From assembly GCA_029257755.1 (NCBI GenBank), contig JARIAP010000068.1:1-6503 (forward strand): DNA of 6,503 bases, given 5' to 3'. Numbering within the stretch: the stretch's first letter is position 1; each line of letters begins with the position of its first letter. This document shows positions 1 to 6,444 of this stretch, in pieces. The notes below the pieces were generated by a model. The model was not told where the DNA came from and did no database searches. It saw nothing but the letters and a program-made list of their open reading frames with translations. A program made the position numbers and the translations under genes. The stretch is from Helicobacter sp. (lineage in GTDB: Bacteria > Campylobacterota > Campylobacteria > Campylobacterales > Helicobacteraceae).

Positions 1-28
1 TAAAGTATCCATTATTCCAATCTGCCAT
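1..28 (-). CDS. Partial leftward gene, first 9 codons only; possibly a SAM-dependent methyltransferase
   Basis: Read on the minus strand, an ATG at 28-26 opens a frame that runs off the left edge: M-A-D-W-N-N-G-Y-F. An AGGG ribosome binding site (plus-strand CCCT, 35-38) lies 6 nt upstream of that ATG, the normal spacing, so this looks like a true start. The product cannot be identified from nine residues. The pattern of a Trp followed shortly by Asn-Gly-Tyr near the N terminus reminds me of bacterial class I methyltransferases that begin W-x-x-G-Y-x-T, but this is only a hint. The gene would be divergent from argF and share the intergenic region with it. Confidence 0.45.
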
Positions 29-45
29 TCTATACCCTATATTTA

Positions 46-59
46 AAATAAGCTTATTT
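46..59. promoter_or_regulatory. 14-bp perfect palindrome in a divergent intergenic region
   Basis: AAATAAGCTTATTT is its own reverse complement over all 14 bases with no spacer, centred on AGCT. It lies 17 nt upstream of the leftward start codon and upstream of the argF promoter candidate. The position suits a dimeric repressor operator, but palindromes of this kind are common in AT-rich DNA. I cannot match it to a known operator. Confidence 0.25.
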
Positions 60-102
60 GCAATATTTACAACATAATATCACTTTAAATTATAACATAT
101 TT

Positions 103-111
103 TGATATTAT
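103..111 (+). promoter_or_regulatory. Candidate extended -10 promoter for argF
   Basis: TGATATTAT fits the extended -10 form TGN-TATAAT with one mismatch. No clear -35 is visible, which is usual for Campylobacterota vegetative promoters. Transcription would start near 118 and give a leader of about 120 nt before the argF start at 238. A TATAAC at 91-96 is a weaker alternative. The same extended -10 form appears before cbpA and lspA in this window. Confidence 0.4.
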
Positions 112-227
112 TGTGTGGTTAATATGATTAATATTGTAAATATGAGTAATAAAGATTCTAAAACTTTTAAAATTATTCTCACTTTGTTGCAGTTTTATTG
201 TAAGATTATAGTTTTGATATTTTATGC

Positions 228-232
228 AAGGA
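228..232 (+). promoter_or_regulatory. Ribosome binding site that fixes the argF start
   Basis: AAGGA is followed by 5 nt and then the ATG at 238. The reading frame is open further upstream to a GTG at 115, but no comparable ribosome binding site lies there. The protein only begins to resemble ornithine carbamoyltransferase (M-R-H-F-L-T) at 238, so this site decides the start. Confidence 0.7.
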
Positions 233-237
233 TTCTT

Positions 238-1209
238 ATGAGACATTTCTTAACTATTAATGATTTTAGTGCGAATGAAATTTTAGAAATGCTATCTCTT
301 GCTATAGAAATTAAAGATAAATATAAACAAAATATACAAACCCCATATCTTGCAGGTAAAACACTAGCAATGGTTTTTGAAAAAAGTTCCACTAGAACAA
401 GAGTTAGTTTTCAAGTTGGAATATACCAATTAGGCGGTTTTGGTATATTTTTGTCAAATAGTGATTTACAATTGGGTAGGGGCGAGATCATTCGTGATAG
501 TTCAGCTGTTATTAGTTCTATGGTTGATATGATAATGGTTAGGACTCATAAACATGAAAGGTTAGAAGAATTTGCTAAGTATTCTAGTGTGCCTGTTATA
601 AATGGTTTAAGCGATGAATTTCATCCAATGCAGCTTTTAGCAGATTATTTAACAATGATTGAAAATAAAATTTTTGTGCCAAATCCATTGTTACCTTATG
701 ATAGCAAATTTGAAAAGCCAGTTGTTGCTTATATAGGAGATGGTAATAATATGGCAAATTCTTGGCTTATGTTAGCTTCAAAGTTGGGTTTTGAACTTAG
801 ATTAGCTTGTCCTAAAAATTATATGCCAAAGCAAAAATTTATAGATATTGCTATGAGCAATGCTAAAAATAGTGGTGCAAAGATTATTATAACAGATGAT
901 ATTTTTGAGGTTACAAAAGGTGCTAATGTTGTTACTACTGATACATGGGTATCTATGGGGCAAGAAAGTGAAAAAAAACAAAGAATGAAAGATTTTAAAG
1001 ATTATAGAGTAGATTCTAAGGTTATGGGTTTTGCACATAAAGATGCTATTTTTTTGCATTGTTTGCCCGCATATCGTGGTTTAGAGGTTAGTGAAGATGT
1101 TATTGATGGGACACAAAGCAAGATTATAGAAGAAGCTCATAATAGACTACACGCTCAAAAAGGAGTAATGGTATGGCTAAACAGACAAAATATGGTAGAC
1201 AAAATTTAG
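238..1209 (+). CDS. argF: Ornithine carbamoyltransferase (OTCase, anabolic)
   Basis: This cytosolic enzyme makes citrulline from ornithine and carbamoyl phosphate in arginine biosynthesis. The 323-aa protein carries the family signatures in order: the carbamoyl-phosphate loop S-T-R-T-R (residues 51-55), H-P-M-Q (129-132), G-D-G-N-N (167-171), the ornithine-site D-x-W-x-S-M-G (235-241) and the catalytic-Cys motif H-C-L-P (274-277). S-M-G and H-C-L-P separate it from aspartate carbamoyltransferase. The start at 238 is chosen because AAGGA precedes it and the family N terminus begins there. The in-frame extension back to 115 is hydrophobic and unlike OTCase. The last 12 codons overlap the next gene in another frame and give a C-terminal tail (after about V-M-V-W-L) slightly longer than I expect for the family, whose usual length is about 305-320 aa. 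The identification is secure. Confidence 0.96.
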   Translation: MRHFLTINDFSANEILEMLSLAIEIKDKYKQNIQTPYLAGKTLAMVFEKSSTRTRVSFQVGIYQLGGFGIFLSNSDLQLGRGEIIRDSSAVISSMVDMIMVRTHKHERLEEFAKYSSVPVINGLSDEFHPMQLLADYLTMIENKIFVPNPLLPYDSKFEKPVVAYIGDGNNMANSWLMLASKLGFELRLACPKNYMPKQKFIDIAMSNAKNSGAKIIITDDIFEVTKGANVVTTDTWVSMGQESEKKQRMKDFKDYRVDSKVMGFAHKDAIFLHCLPAYRGLEVSEDVIDGTQSKIIEEAHNRLHAQKGVMVWLNRQNMVDKI

Positions 1210-1616
1210 TAAAAAGTTTGCAAAATGTAAGCAATGTTGCATATATGGGGCAACTTGATGATGATAGATGGCTATTAGAATTTGTAGAGGGTGGTTTTAA
1301 AAATGATGAAGCTTGGTTTATAAAAGCACCAGATGGTGAAGAATTTGTAGCTTTACCTCAACAAGCATTAAATAATCTTTTGAATCATTTGCAAAATCAT
1401 CATGAAGAAAAACTTCTTATTTTACTTCGCCATGAAATTAAAGAGTTAATGCCAATTGATTTAGAAGATACAATGGTAGTAGCAATACATGAGTTAGACA
1501 AATACAAAGATAGTAGCGGAAGTTTGCAATCTTTAGATGTAAAGGAATTTGCAAGAAAAATTAAAATAACATATCCAAATTTATTTTTGCAATTAGATAA
1601 ACTTTTTAGCTTTTAA
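1173..1616 (+). CDS. Conserved small protein of unknown function, DUF2603/UPF0763-like
   Basis: This is a 147-aa soluble-looking protein with no signal peptide, membrane segment or cysteine. It is rich in Leu, Glu and Lys in its middle (helical stretch around residues 60-95) and ends in a hydrophobic/aromatic tail. I place it from memory in the epsilonproteobacterial family DUF2603 (UPF0763), which in Campylobacter jejuni also follows argF. The function is unknown. The start is supported by AAGGAG at 1160-1165, 7 nt upstream and inside argF. The first 37 nt overlap the end of argF in another frame, so translation is probably coupled and the two genes share a transcript. The family name is from recognition, not a search. 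Confidence 0.85.
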   Translation: MAKQTKYGRQNLVKSLQNVSNVAYMGQLDDDRWLLEFVEGGFKNDEAWFIKAPDGEEFVALPQQALNNLLNHLQNHHEEKLLILLRHEIKELMPIDLEDTMVVAIHELDKYKDSSGSLQSLDVKEFARKIKITYPNLFLQLDKLFSF

Positions 1617-1657
1617 AGTTATATATGATTATAATATAAATTGAAATAAAATTAGAG

Positions 1658-1689
1658 TATTTAAGCTAAATAAACTTTATATGTATAAA
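1658..1689. promoter_or_regulatory. Two adjacent AT-rich dyads upstream of cbpA, possible operator region
   Basis: TATTTA-AGC-TAAATA (1658-1672) and TTTATA-TG-TATAAA (1676-1689) each have perfect 6-bp arms. The second falls where the -35 region of the cbpA promoter would be. The heptamer ATAAACT is also directly repeated 15 bp apart (1670-1676 and 1685-1691). HspR-family repressors bind inverted repeats at their own operon promoters, so this is the natural place for an operator. However, I do not see a good match to the HAIR consensus (CTTGAGT-N7-ACTCAAG). Low complexity makes chance likely. No U-tract follows, so a terminator for the upstream pair is not indicated. Confidence 0.25.
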
Positions 1690-1700
1690 CTCATATTTTA

Positions 1701-1709
1701 TGTTATAAT
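1701..1709 (+). promoter_or_regulatory. Extended -10 promoter of the cbpA-hspR-secA cluster
   Basis: TGTTATAAT is a perfect TGN-TATAAT extended -10 preceded by AT-rich DNA. Initiation near 1716 would leave about 23 nt of leader with AAGG at 1728-1731, 7 nt before the cbpA ATG. It is the best promoter in the 122-bp gap and the only strong one before cbpA, hspR and secA. Confidence 0.6.
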
Positions 1710-1738
1710 AACGCTAAAAGTTATAAAAAGGTTAAAGA

Positions 1739-2623
1739 ATGGCAAAGAGTTTATATCAAACATTAAATATTAGTGAAGGTGCAAGTCCAGATGAAATTAA
1801 AAAAGCATATCGCAAGTTAGCAAGACAATATCATCCAGATGTAAATAAATCTGCTGAAGCTGAAGCAAAGTTTAAAGAAATTAATGGAGCTTATGAAATT
1901 TTAAGTGATCCACAAAAAAAAGCCGAATATGATAGATATGGTGATTCTATGTTTAATGGGCAGAATTTTAGTGATTTTAGTCGTTCTTATGCAGGTGCTG
2001 ATTTTAATGATATTTTAAATAGTATTTTTGGTGGTAAAGGCAGGGGATTTAATAATGGCGGTTTTGGATCCTTTGGTTCTAATGGTAGTGGCGGTTTTAG
2101 CGGTTTTGATTTTGGAGCTGAAAATAGTATTGATTTGGATATTGAAGCAAACATAACAATATCTCTTAAGAGTGCATTATTGGGAGATAAAGTTAGAGTA
2201 AATTTAAATAATTATAATTTTGAATTAAAAATACCAGAGGGTATTACTAATGGTTCTAAGTTAAGAGCTAAAGGTAAAGGTAAAAAGTTAGGAAATATGA
2301 CAGGAGATGCAATAATTACTATAAATATAGCATTGCAAGATGGATACAAAATAGATGATTATAATATAATACAAGAAATAAATGTTCCTTTGAAGGCAAT
2401 GTTATTTGGAGATAAAGTTGAAGTAAAGACATTGCAAAAAGATATTACCATAAAGATTCCAGAAAATATGCAAAATGGTCAAAAAATGCGTATTGAAAAT
2501 ATGGGTTTTAAAAACAGAAAAACAGGTGAATATGGAGATTTATTGTTGCAAGTAAATGCAAAGATACCAGATTCAAAAAACTTTAGCCCAGAGTTAAGAG
2601 AGCTTTTACAAAAAGAGCTTTAG
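1739..2623 (+). CDS. cbpA: Class II J-domain co-chaperone (CbpA/DnaJ-like)
   Basis: This is an Hsp40 co-chaperone that delivers substrates to DnaK and stimulates its ATPase in the cytosol. E. coli CbpA also binds curved DNA. The 294-aa protein has an N-terminal J-domain (about residues 4-68) with the invariant H-P-D loop at 32-34 and a helix ending [12 protein letters not shown] Gly/Phe-rich linker (about 98-126) follows, then two C-terminal beta-sandwich substrate-binding domains (about 131-200 and 205-280), each with a G-D-K-V segment. There is no zinc-finger C-x-x-C-x-G-x-G repeat, so it is not class I DnaJ. Length agrees with my recollection of H. pylori CbpA (about 290 aa). AAGG lies 7 nt before the ATG. 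hspR follows after 30 nt, the pairing known in Helicobacter and Campylobacter, where the repressor controls this operon. Confidence 0.93.
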   Translation: MAKSLYQTLNISEGASPDEIKKAYRKLARQYHPDVNKSAEAEAKFKEINGAYEILSDPQKKAEYDRYGDSMFNGQNFSDFSRSYAGADFNDILNSIFGGKGRGFNNGGFGSFGSNGSGGFSGFDFGAENSIDLDIEANITISLKSALLGDKVRVNLNNYNFELKIPEGITNGSKLRAKGKGKKLGNMTGDAIITINIALQDGYKIDDYNIIQEINVPLKAMLFGDKVEVKTLQKDITIKIPENMQNGQKMRIENMGFKNRKTGEYGDLLLQVNAKIPDSKNFSPELRELLQKEL

Positions 2624-2653
2624 ATAAATGATTTAATATGAAAGGAATATATT

Positions 2654-3028
2654 ATGGATGCAAGTTATGATGAACCAGTTTTTTTAATTAGTGTAGTAGC
2701 AAAAATACTTGATATTCATCCTCAAACTTTAAGACAATATGAGAAAGAAGGCTTGATTGAGCCATCTCGTACAGATGGAAAAATGAGACTTTACTCTCAA
2801 AGAGATATGGATAAAATCAAAACCATATTAAAGCTTACAAGGGATTTAGGCGTTAATCTTGCAGGTGTTGATATTATATTGCGTTTAAAGGAAAGAATGG
2901 ATGAGCTTGATAATATAAATGACAATTTGCGTAATAATTTACATAAACAGCAAAATTCTAATGTTGTAGGTGATTTGACAATCATTAAGAGTTCTTATGA
3001 GCTTGTTTTACACTCAAAAAATAAATGA
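2654..3028 (+). CDS. hspR: Heat-shock repressor HspR, MerR-type
   Basis: This is a DNA-binding repressor of chaperone genes. In H. pylori HspR controls the groE, hrcA-grpE-dnaK and its own cbpA promoters. The 124-aa protein has an N-terminal winged helix-turn-helix of the MerR superfamily (about residues 10-78): a recognition segment with T-L-R-Q-Y-E-K-E-G-L, then the wing motif R-L-Y-S-Q-R-D. The typical HspR L-T-R-D-L-G-V-N-L-A-G-V follows (about 61-72). A charged helical segment (about 78-100) and a short tail of unassigned role complete it. There are no cysteines, so it is not a metal- or thiol-sensing MerR protein. AAGGA at 2642-2646 sits 7 nt before the ATG. It lies 30 nt after cbpA and 39 nt before secA, so probably all three share a transcript. 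Confidence 0.93.
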   Translation: MDASYDEPVFLISVVAKILDIHPQTLRQYEKEGLIEPSRTDGKMRLYSQRDMDKIKTILKLTRDLGVNLAGVDIILRLKERMDELDNINDNLRNNLHKQQNSNVVGDLTIIKSSYELVLHSKNK

Positions 3029-3067
3029 ATTTTATTTATATTAAAATTAACTTACGAGGAATATAGC

Positions 3068-4807
3068 ATGAAAAGCATATTTGGTAAAATTTTTGGAACA
3101 AGAAATGATAAATTGTTAAAAATTTATCGTAATCGCACAAAAAATATTAATGAATTAGAATCTAATTTGAAAGATTTAAGTGATGAAGAGTTGAAAAATA
3201 AATTTAAAGCCATAAAAGAAGATATTTCTCATAAGCTAGATAGTTTAGACAATAATGATTTATCTATTTCTTTTGTTAATTCTATATTAGATTCTAAGTT
3301 AGAAGATGTTTTTGCACTAATAAGAGAAGCTAGTAAAAGAATATTAAATATGAGGCATTTTGATGTGCAATTAATAGGTGGTATGGCATTACATGAAGGA
3401 AGAATCGCAGAGATGAAAACAGGTGAGGGCAAAACTCTTGTTGCAACTTTACCCGTAATACTTAATGCAATGGCAGGTAAAAGCGTACATGTAGTAACAG
3501 TTAATGATTATCTTGCAAGTCGAGATGCACAAACAATGCAACCATTATATAATTTCTTTGATTTAAGTGTAGGTGTTATTACAAGTGGCATACAAAGCGA
3601 TGAAGAAAGATTAAAAATATATTCAAATGATATAATTTATGGGACAAATAATGAATATGGATTTGATTATTTGCGTGATAATATGAAATATAATTTAGAT
3701 CAAAAGGTGCAAAAACATCATTTTTTTGCAATTGTTGATGAGGTTGATTCTATACTTATTGATGAAGCTAGAACACCTCTTATTATTTCTGGACCAATTA
3801 ATCGTAAAATGGAAAATTATCAATTAGCAGATTCTGTAGCTAAAAAAATGAAAAAAGAAGATGATTTTAATATTGATGAGAAAAATAGGGTTATATTAAC
3901 AACAGAAGATGGAATTAAAAAGGCAGAATCTCTTTTTGGTGTTGAGAATTTGTATTCAATAGAGAATGCTTCTTTATCACATCATTTAGACCAAGCTCTT
4001 AAGGCTAATTATTTGTTTGTGAAAGATAAAGATTATGTCGTGCAAAATAATGAGGTTATTATTGTTGATGAGTTTACAGGTAGGCTTAGTGAGGGTAGGA
4101 GATTTAGTGAAGGCTTACATCAAGCATTAGAAGCAAAAGAAGGTGTAGCAATAAAAGAAGAAAGCCAAACTTTAGCTGATATTACATTTCAAAATTATTT
4201 TAGATTATATGATAAATTAAGTGGAATGACAGGAACAGCACAAACAGAAGCAACTGAATTTGTAGAAATTTATAATCTTGAGGTTGTCTCTATACCAACA
4301 AATCTACCTATACAAAGAAGAGATTTAAATGATTTAATTTATAAAAGTGAGCAAGAGAAGTTTAATGCTGTGCTTGAAAAGATCATAGAACTCTATAAAA
4401 AAGGGCAACCAGTACTTGTTGGGACTGCTAGTATAGAAAAAAGTGAAGTTTTGCATGAATTATTAAAAAAAGCTAGAATACCACATAATGTATTAAATGC
4501 AAAGCAACATGATAAAGAAGCAGAAATTATTAAAAATGCAGGTTTAAAAGGTGCTGTTACAATTGCTACAAATATGGCGGGTAGGGGTGTTGATATAAAG
4601 ATTGATGATGAGATTAGAGATCTTGGGGGACTTTATATAATCGGCACAGAAAGGCATGAAAGTAGAAGAATTGATAATCAATTGCGTGGTAGGGCAGGAC
4701 GACAAGGAGATCCAGGAATTAGTCAATTTTATCTAAGCCTAGAAGATTCATTGCTTAGAATTTTTGGTAGTGATAAATTAAAGGGTATTATGGGTAAGCT
4801 TGTATGA
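3068..4807 (+). CDS. secA: Preprotein translocase ATPase SecA, N-terminal part (frame broken at the 3' end)
   Basis: SecA is the peripheral membrane ATPase that pushes preproteins through SecYEG. This 579-aa piece is the complete DEAD-type motor. It holds Walker A T-G-E-G-K-T (118-123, K122), the Walker B D-E-V-D (224-227) and E-A-R-T-P. Then come the preprotein cross-linking region, D-E-F-T-G-R (334-339), S-G-M-T-G-T-A (385-391) and the second nucleotide-binding fold with G-T-A-S-I-E-K-S-E (452-460), [10 protein letters not shown] (500-509) and R-G-R-A-G-R-Q-G-D (540-548). AGGA at 3057-3060, 7 nt before the ATG, supports the start. The frame ends prematurely at TGA 4805-4807, after G-K-L-V, where the family reads G-K-L-G-M-K. 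The helical scaffold, two-helix finger and zinc tail are encoded next, in the -1 frame. SecA is normally one chain, so read this as the 5' part of a frameshifted secA. The motor has every motif and is not otherwise degraded. Confidence 0.95.
   Translation: MKSIFGKIFGTRNDKLLKIYRNRTKNINELESNLKDLSDEELKNKFKAIKEDISHKLDSLDNNDLSISFVNSILDSKLEDVFALIREASKRILNMRHFDVQLIGGMALHEGRIAEMKTGEGKTLVATLPVILNAMAGKSVHVVTVNDYLASRDAQTMQPLYNFFDLSVGVITSGIQSDEERLKIYSNDIIYGTNNEYGFDYLRDNMKYNLDQKVQKHHFFAIVDEVDSILIDEARTPLIISGPINRKMENYQLADSVAKKMKKEDDFNIDEKNRVILTTEDGIKKAESLFGVENLYSIENASLSHHLDQALKANYLFVKDKDYVVQNNEVIIVDEFTGRLSEGRRFSEGLHQALEAKEGVAIKEESQTLADITFQNYFRLYDKLSGMTGTAQTEATEFVEIYNLEVVSIPTNLPIQRRDLNDLIYKSEQEKFNAVLEKIIELYKKGQPVLVGTASIEKSEVLHELLKKARIPHNVLNAKQHDKEAEIIKNAGLKGAVTIATNMAGRGVDIKIDDEIRDLGGLYIIGTERHESRRIDNQLRGRAGRQGDPGISQFYLSLEDSLLRIFGSDKLKGIMGKLV
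4795..4807 (+). other. secA: secA frame junction: single-base loss with ATGA stop/start overlap
   Basis: The upstream frame reads ggt aag ctt gta TGA, and the downstream frame begins at ATG 4804-4806, giving the 4-nt overlap ATGA. Adding one G beside 4802 gives ctt ggt atg aaa gat ggt, that is L-G-M-K-D-G, the family sequence. It yields an uninterrupted 866-codon frame (865 aa plus stop) from 3068 to 5664. The -1 frame has its own TAA at 4795-4797, so a ribosome could only switch within 4798-4807, where there is no X-XXY-YYZ slippery heptamer. GGGTAAG at 4792-4798 is a weak ribosome binding site 5 nt before the second ATG. Confidence 0.9.
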
Positions 4808-5664
4808 AAGATGGTGAAAGTATAGAATCTGGAATGATTACAAAATCTGTTGAAAAAGCACAAAAAAAGGTAGAATCATTGCATTTTGAATCAAGAAAGC
4901 ATCTACTAGAATATGATGATGTTAGCAATGAACAAAGAAAAGTTATTTATAGATTTAGAAATGAGTTATTGCAAAAAGATTTTGATATGTCAGAAAGAAT
5001 TATAGAAAATAGAGAAGTAAGTGTAAATAGTTTGCTTAATCGCAGTCAAATATTTCCAAATGATTTGCCAGAAAATTATGATATTAATGGGCTTTTAGCA
5101 TTCATTAAAGAAGAATATTTACTAGATATGGGAGAATCCTTAATAAATAAAACTTATAATGAAATTTATGATTTATTGTTAAGTGTAATGAAAAATGAAT
5201 ATGAACAAAAATTTGCAAACACATCAAAAGAAATGCGTAATGAATTAGAGAGGATTATATACTTGCAGGTTGTAGATAACGCATGGAGAGAGCATTTGTA
5301 TTCAATAGATCATTTAAAAACAGGTATTGGATTGCGTGGATATAATCAAAAAGATCCATTAGTTGAATACAAGAAAGAAAGTTATAATTTATTTTTAGAA
5401 CTTGTAGAAAATATAAAAATAGAAGCATATAGAACATTACAAATTGTGCAATTTAGCACACAAGATGTGCAACAAGAAGAAGAAAAGATTTTATCTACTC
5501 TAGAGCATGAAAATGAACATATTGTGCTTAATCATAGTGGCTTAGAAGAAGAAATTTTAGATAAAAAACCAGCTAGAAATGAGCTTTGTCCTTGTGGTAG
5601 TGGCAAAAAATATAAACATTGTCATGGTAAAAGCGGACCAAAAAGAGGATTATTAGCAAAATAA
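4804..5664 (+). CDS. secA: Preprotein translocase SecA, C-terminal part (other half of the split gene)
   Basis: This 286-aa piece holds everything after the SecA motor. It opens with the helical scaffold, recognisable by [14 protein letters not shown] (19-32) and L-L-E-Y-D-D-V (34-40). The helical wing region follows, then the two-helix finger region with [22 protein letters not shown] and Q-K-D-P-L-V-E-Y. It ends in the zinc-binding tail C-P-C-x8-C-H (C262, C264, C273, H274), which in SecA contacts SecB or phospholipid. No residue looks degraded. The ATG at 4804 is the only possible start in this frame, because a stop lies at 4795-4797 and the two codons between are not starts. It may therefore be translated by re-initiation at the ATGA overlap, or the chain may really be continuous with the N-terminal part and the break be a sequence error. 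The second is more likely. Confidence 0.93.
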   Translation: MKDGESIESGMITKSVEKAQKKVESLHFESRKHLLEYDDVSNEQRKVIYRFRNELLQKDFDMSERIIENREVSVNSLLNRSQIFPNDLPENYDINGLLAFIKEEYLLDMGESLINKTYNEIYDLLLSVMKNEYEQKFANTSKEMRNELERIIYLQVVDNAWREHLYSIDHLKTGIGLRGYNQKDPLVEYKKESYNLFLELVENIKIEAYRTLQIVQFSTQDVQQEEEKILSTLEHENEHIVLNHSGLEEEILDKKPARNELCPCGSGKKYKHCHGKSGPKRGLLAK

Positions 5665-5699
5665 CTATTATAAAGTATTTATCATAATATTATTATTAC

Positions 5700-5749
5700 A
5701 AATTACATAAATTTAGTTATTTATAGTTTTATATCTTTTTATGTAATTT
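5700..5749. terminator. 12-bp perfect inverted repeat after secA, possible terminator
   Basis: AAATTACATAAA (5700-5711) and TTTATGTAATTT (5738-5749) are exact reverse complements separated by 26 nt, starting 36 nt after the secA stop. The location suits a transcript end. The stem has only one G-C pair, the loop is long and no clean U-tract follows at once, so it would be a weak intrinsic terminator. It could instead be an operator for the small downstream ORF. Confidence 0.35.
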
Positions 5750-5755
5750 TATACT
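5750..5755 (+). promoter_or_regulatory. Weak -10-like element before the small membrane ORF
   Basis: TATACT is a one-mismatch -10 hexamer lying directly after the inverted repeat, about 37 nt upstream of the first ATG of the small ORF. It lacks the TGN extension seen at the other promoters. In such AT-rich sequence a single hexamer is weak evidence. Confidence 0.2.
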
Positions 5756-5791
5756 TATATCATGATTATTTTTTAACACAAAAGCAAAATA

Positions 5792-5884
5792 ATGGAATCT
5801 ATAATGTTAATGCTTTTAATACCTATTTTGTTATTAGTAGTTGTGGTAGCATTTTTTATCATTAAATGGTTGTATTTTGATTAA
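5792..5884 (+). CDS. Small single-pass membrane protein, 30 aa; possibly a truncated CcoS-like protein
   Basis: The ORF encodes 30 residues, almost all one hydrophobic helix (L-I-P-I-L-L-L-V-V-V-V-A-F-F-I-I), then K-W-L-Y-F-D and a stop. An in-frame ATG at 5804 has a GGA at 5794-5796 about 7 nt upstream and may be the true start, giving 26 aa. CcoS, the cbb3 oxidase assembly factor, has the same outline: an N-terminal helix with A-F, then K-x-x-x-F-D, then an acidic tail of about 15-40 residues. Here the stop comes right after F-D. In the -1 frame, just downstream, the sequence reads Q-N-E-R-D-R-M-L-S-Q-F-I-N-Y-D (5890-5934), which resembles such a tail. A one-base loss near 5878-5884 would explain this, but the extended frame stays open to 6030 and overlaps lspA, which weakens the idea. 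It could also be an unrelated small protein or chance. Confidence 0.4.
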   Translation: MESIMLMLLIPILLLVVVVAFFIIKWLYFD

Positions 5885-5927
5885 TATCACAAAATGAAAG
5901 AGATAGAATGTTAAGTCAATTTATAAA

Positions 5928-6404
5928 TTATGATTTTTTGTTTGTAAATATAGTTTGTATAATAAATAATGCAATGCCACAATCAATAATAACATCGGCA
6001 AAATTAAATATAGGAAAGTCAAATCCATAATGCCAATATATATAATCAACTACCCCACCATGTAAAAATCTATCAAGAATATTTGAAGCACCACCAGAGA
6101 TCATAAATGCAAATGCTATATAATGTGTTTGAAAAAGTTGTTTTTTATAATATAAAATTACAATGATAATAAATATTAACCCAAGCTGAATAAATTTAAG
6201 CCATTCTCCAATCCATGTAAAAAATGAAAATGCAACTCCTATATTAAAAACGAGAGCTATAGATATAATAGGCATATCTAATATAATTATAAAATCATTA
6301 AGACTTGTTGGCTTTGCAATATCAATAATTATATATTTTATAGCTTGATCTACAATTAGCAATGTAAAAAAAATAATAATGAATCTATTAAAATATTTTA
6401 TCAT
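5928..6404 (-). CDS. lspA: Lipoprotein signal peptidase (signal peptidase II)
   Basis: This inner-membrane aspartyl protease removes the signal peptide of prolipoproteins after Lgt has lipidated the lipobox cysteine. The 158-aa protein has the four expected hydrophobic segments (about residues 7-28, 38-62, 70-86 and 138-153, with another hydrophobic stretch near 95-105). The conserved motifs are V-D-Q-A-I-K (18-23), N-I-G-V-A-F-S (54-60), G-G-A-S-N-I-L-D-R (104-112), V-V-D (118-120) and F-N-F-A-D (133-137). By analogy with Pseudomonas LspA the catalytic aspartates are D120 and D137. The length is normal. On the minus strand, AAGG (plus 6413-6416) lies 8 nt before the ATG. It is transcribed towards secA and the small ORF, and the stop lies 43 nt from the small ORF's stop. 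SecA exports the lipoprotein precursors that LspA processes, but the two genes are not an operon. Confidence 0.95.
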   Translation of the reverse strand: MIKYFNRFIIIFFTLLIVDQAIKYIIIDIAKPTSLNDFIIILDMPIISIALVFNIGVAFSFFTWIGEWLKFIQLGLIFIIIVILYYKKQLFQTHYIAFAFMISGGASNILDRFLHGGVVDYIYWHYGFDFPIFNFADVIIDCGIALFIIQTIFTNKKS

Positions 6405-6435
6405 TAAAAGAACCTTGAAAAATAATAAACTTTAT

Positions 6436-6444
6436 ATTATATCA
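6436..6444 (-). promoter_or_regulatory. Extended -10 promoter of lspA
   Basis: On the minus strand this reads TGATATAAT, a perfect TGN-TATAAT. Initiation near 6429 would give a leader of about 25 nt carrying the AAGG ribosome binding site. lspA can therefore be transcribed from its own promoter, with no gene visible between it and the right edge of the window. Confidence 0.55.

Noticed and set aside
115..237. Possible N-terminal extension of argF from a GTG at 115
   Set aside because: There is no ribosome binding site at 115 and the stretch is hydrophobic and unlike OTCase. AAGGA before the ATG at 238 and the family N terminus starting there decide against it.
802..1059. Minus-strand ORF opposite argF, and similar antisense ORFs opposite hspR and secA (2797-2985, 3229-3432, 4544-4726, 5255-5437)
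   Set aside because: They lie wholly inside well-supported genes, have no recognisable domains, and their composition is that of complementary AT-rich codons.
1669..1682. 14-mer AATAAACTTTATAT shared with 6424-6437 near the lspA promoter
   Set aside because: It falls at different places relative to the two promoters, and exact matches of this length between low-complexity AT stretches are expected by chance in such a sequence.
5894..5914. Hexapeptide ORF from ATG 5894
   Set aside because: It is too short and has no ribosome binding site. The region is better viewed as the space between the small ORF and lspA.
5885..5927. Shared bidirectional terminator between the convergent small ORF and lspA
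   Set aside because: No stem-loop with a U-tract on either strand is visible in these 43 nt.
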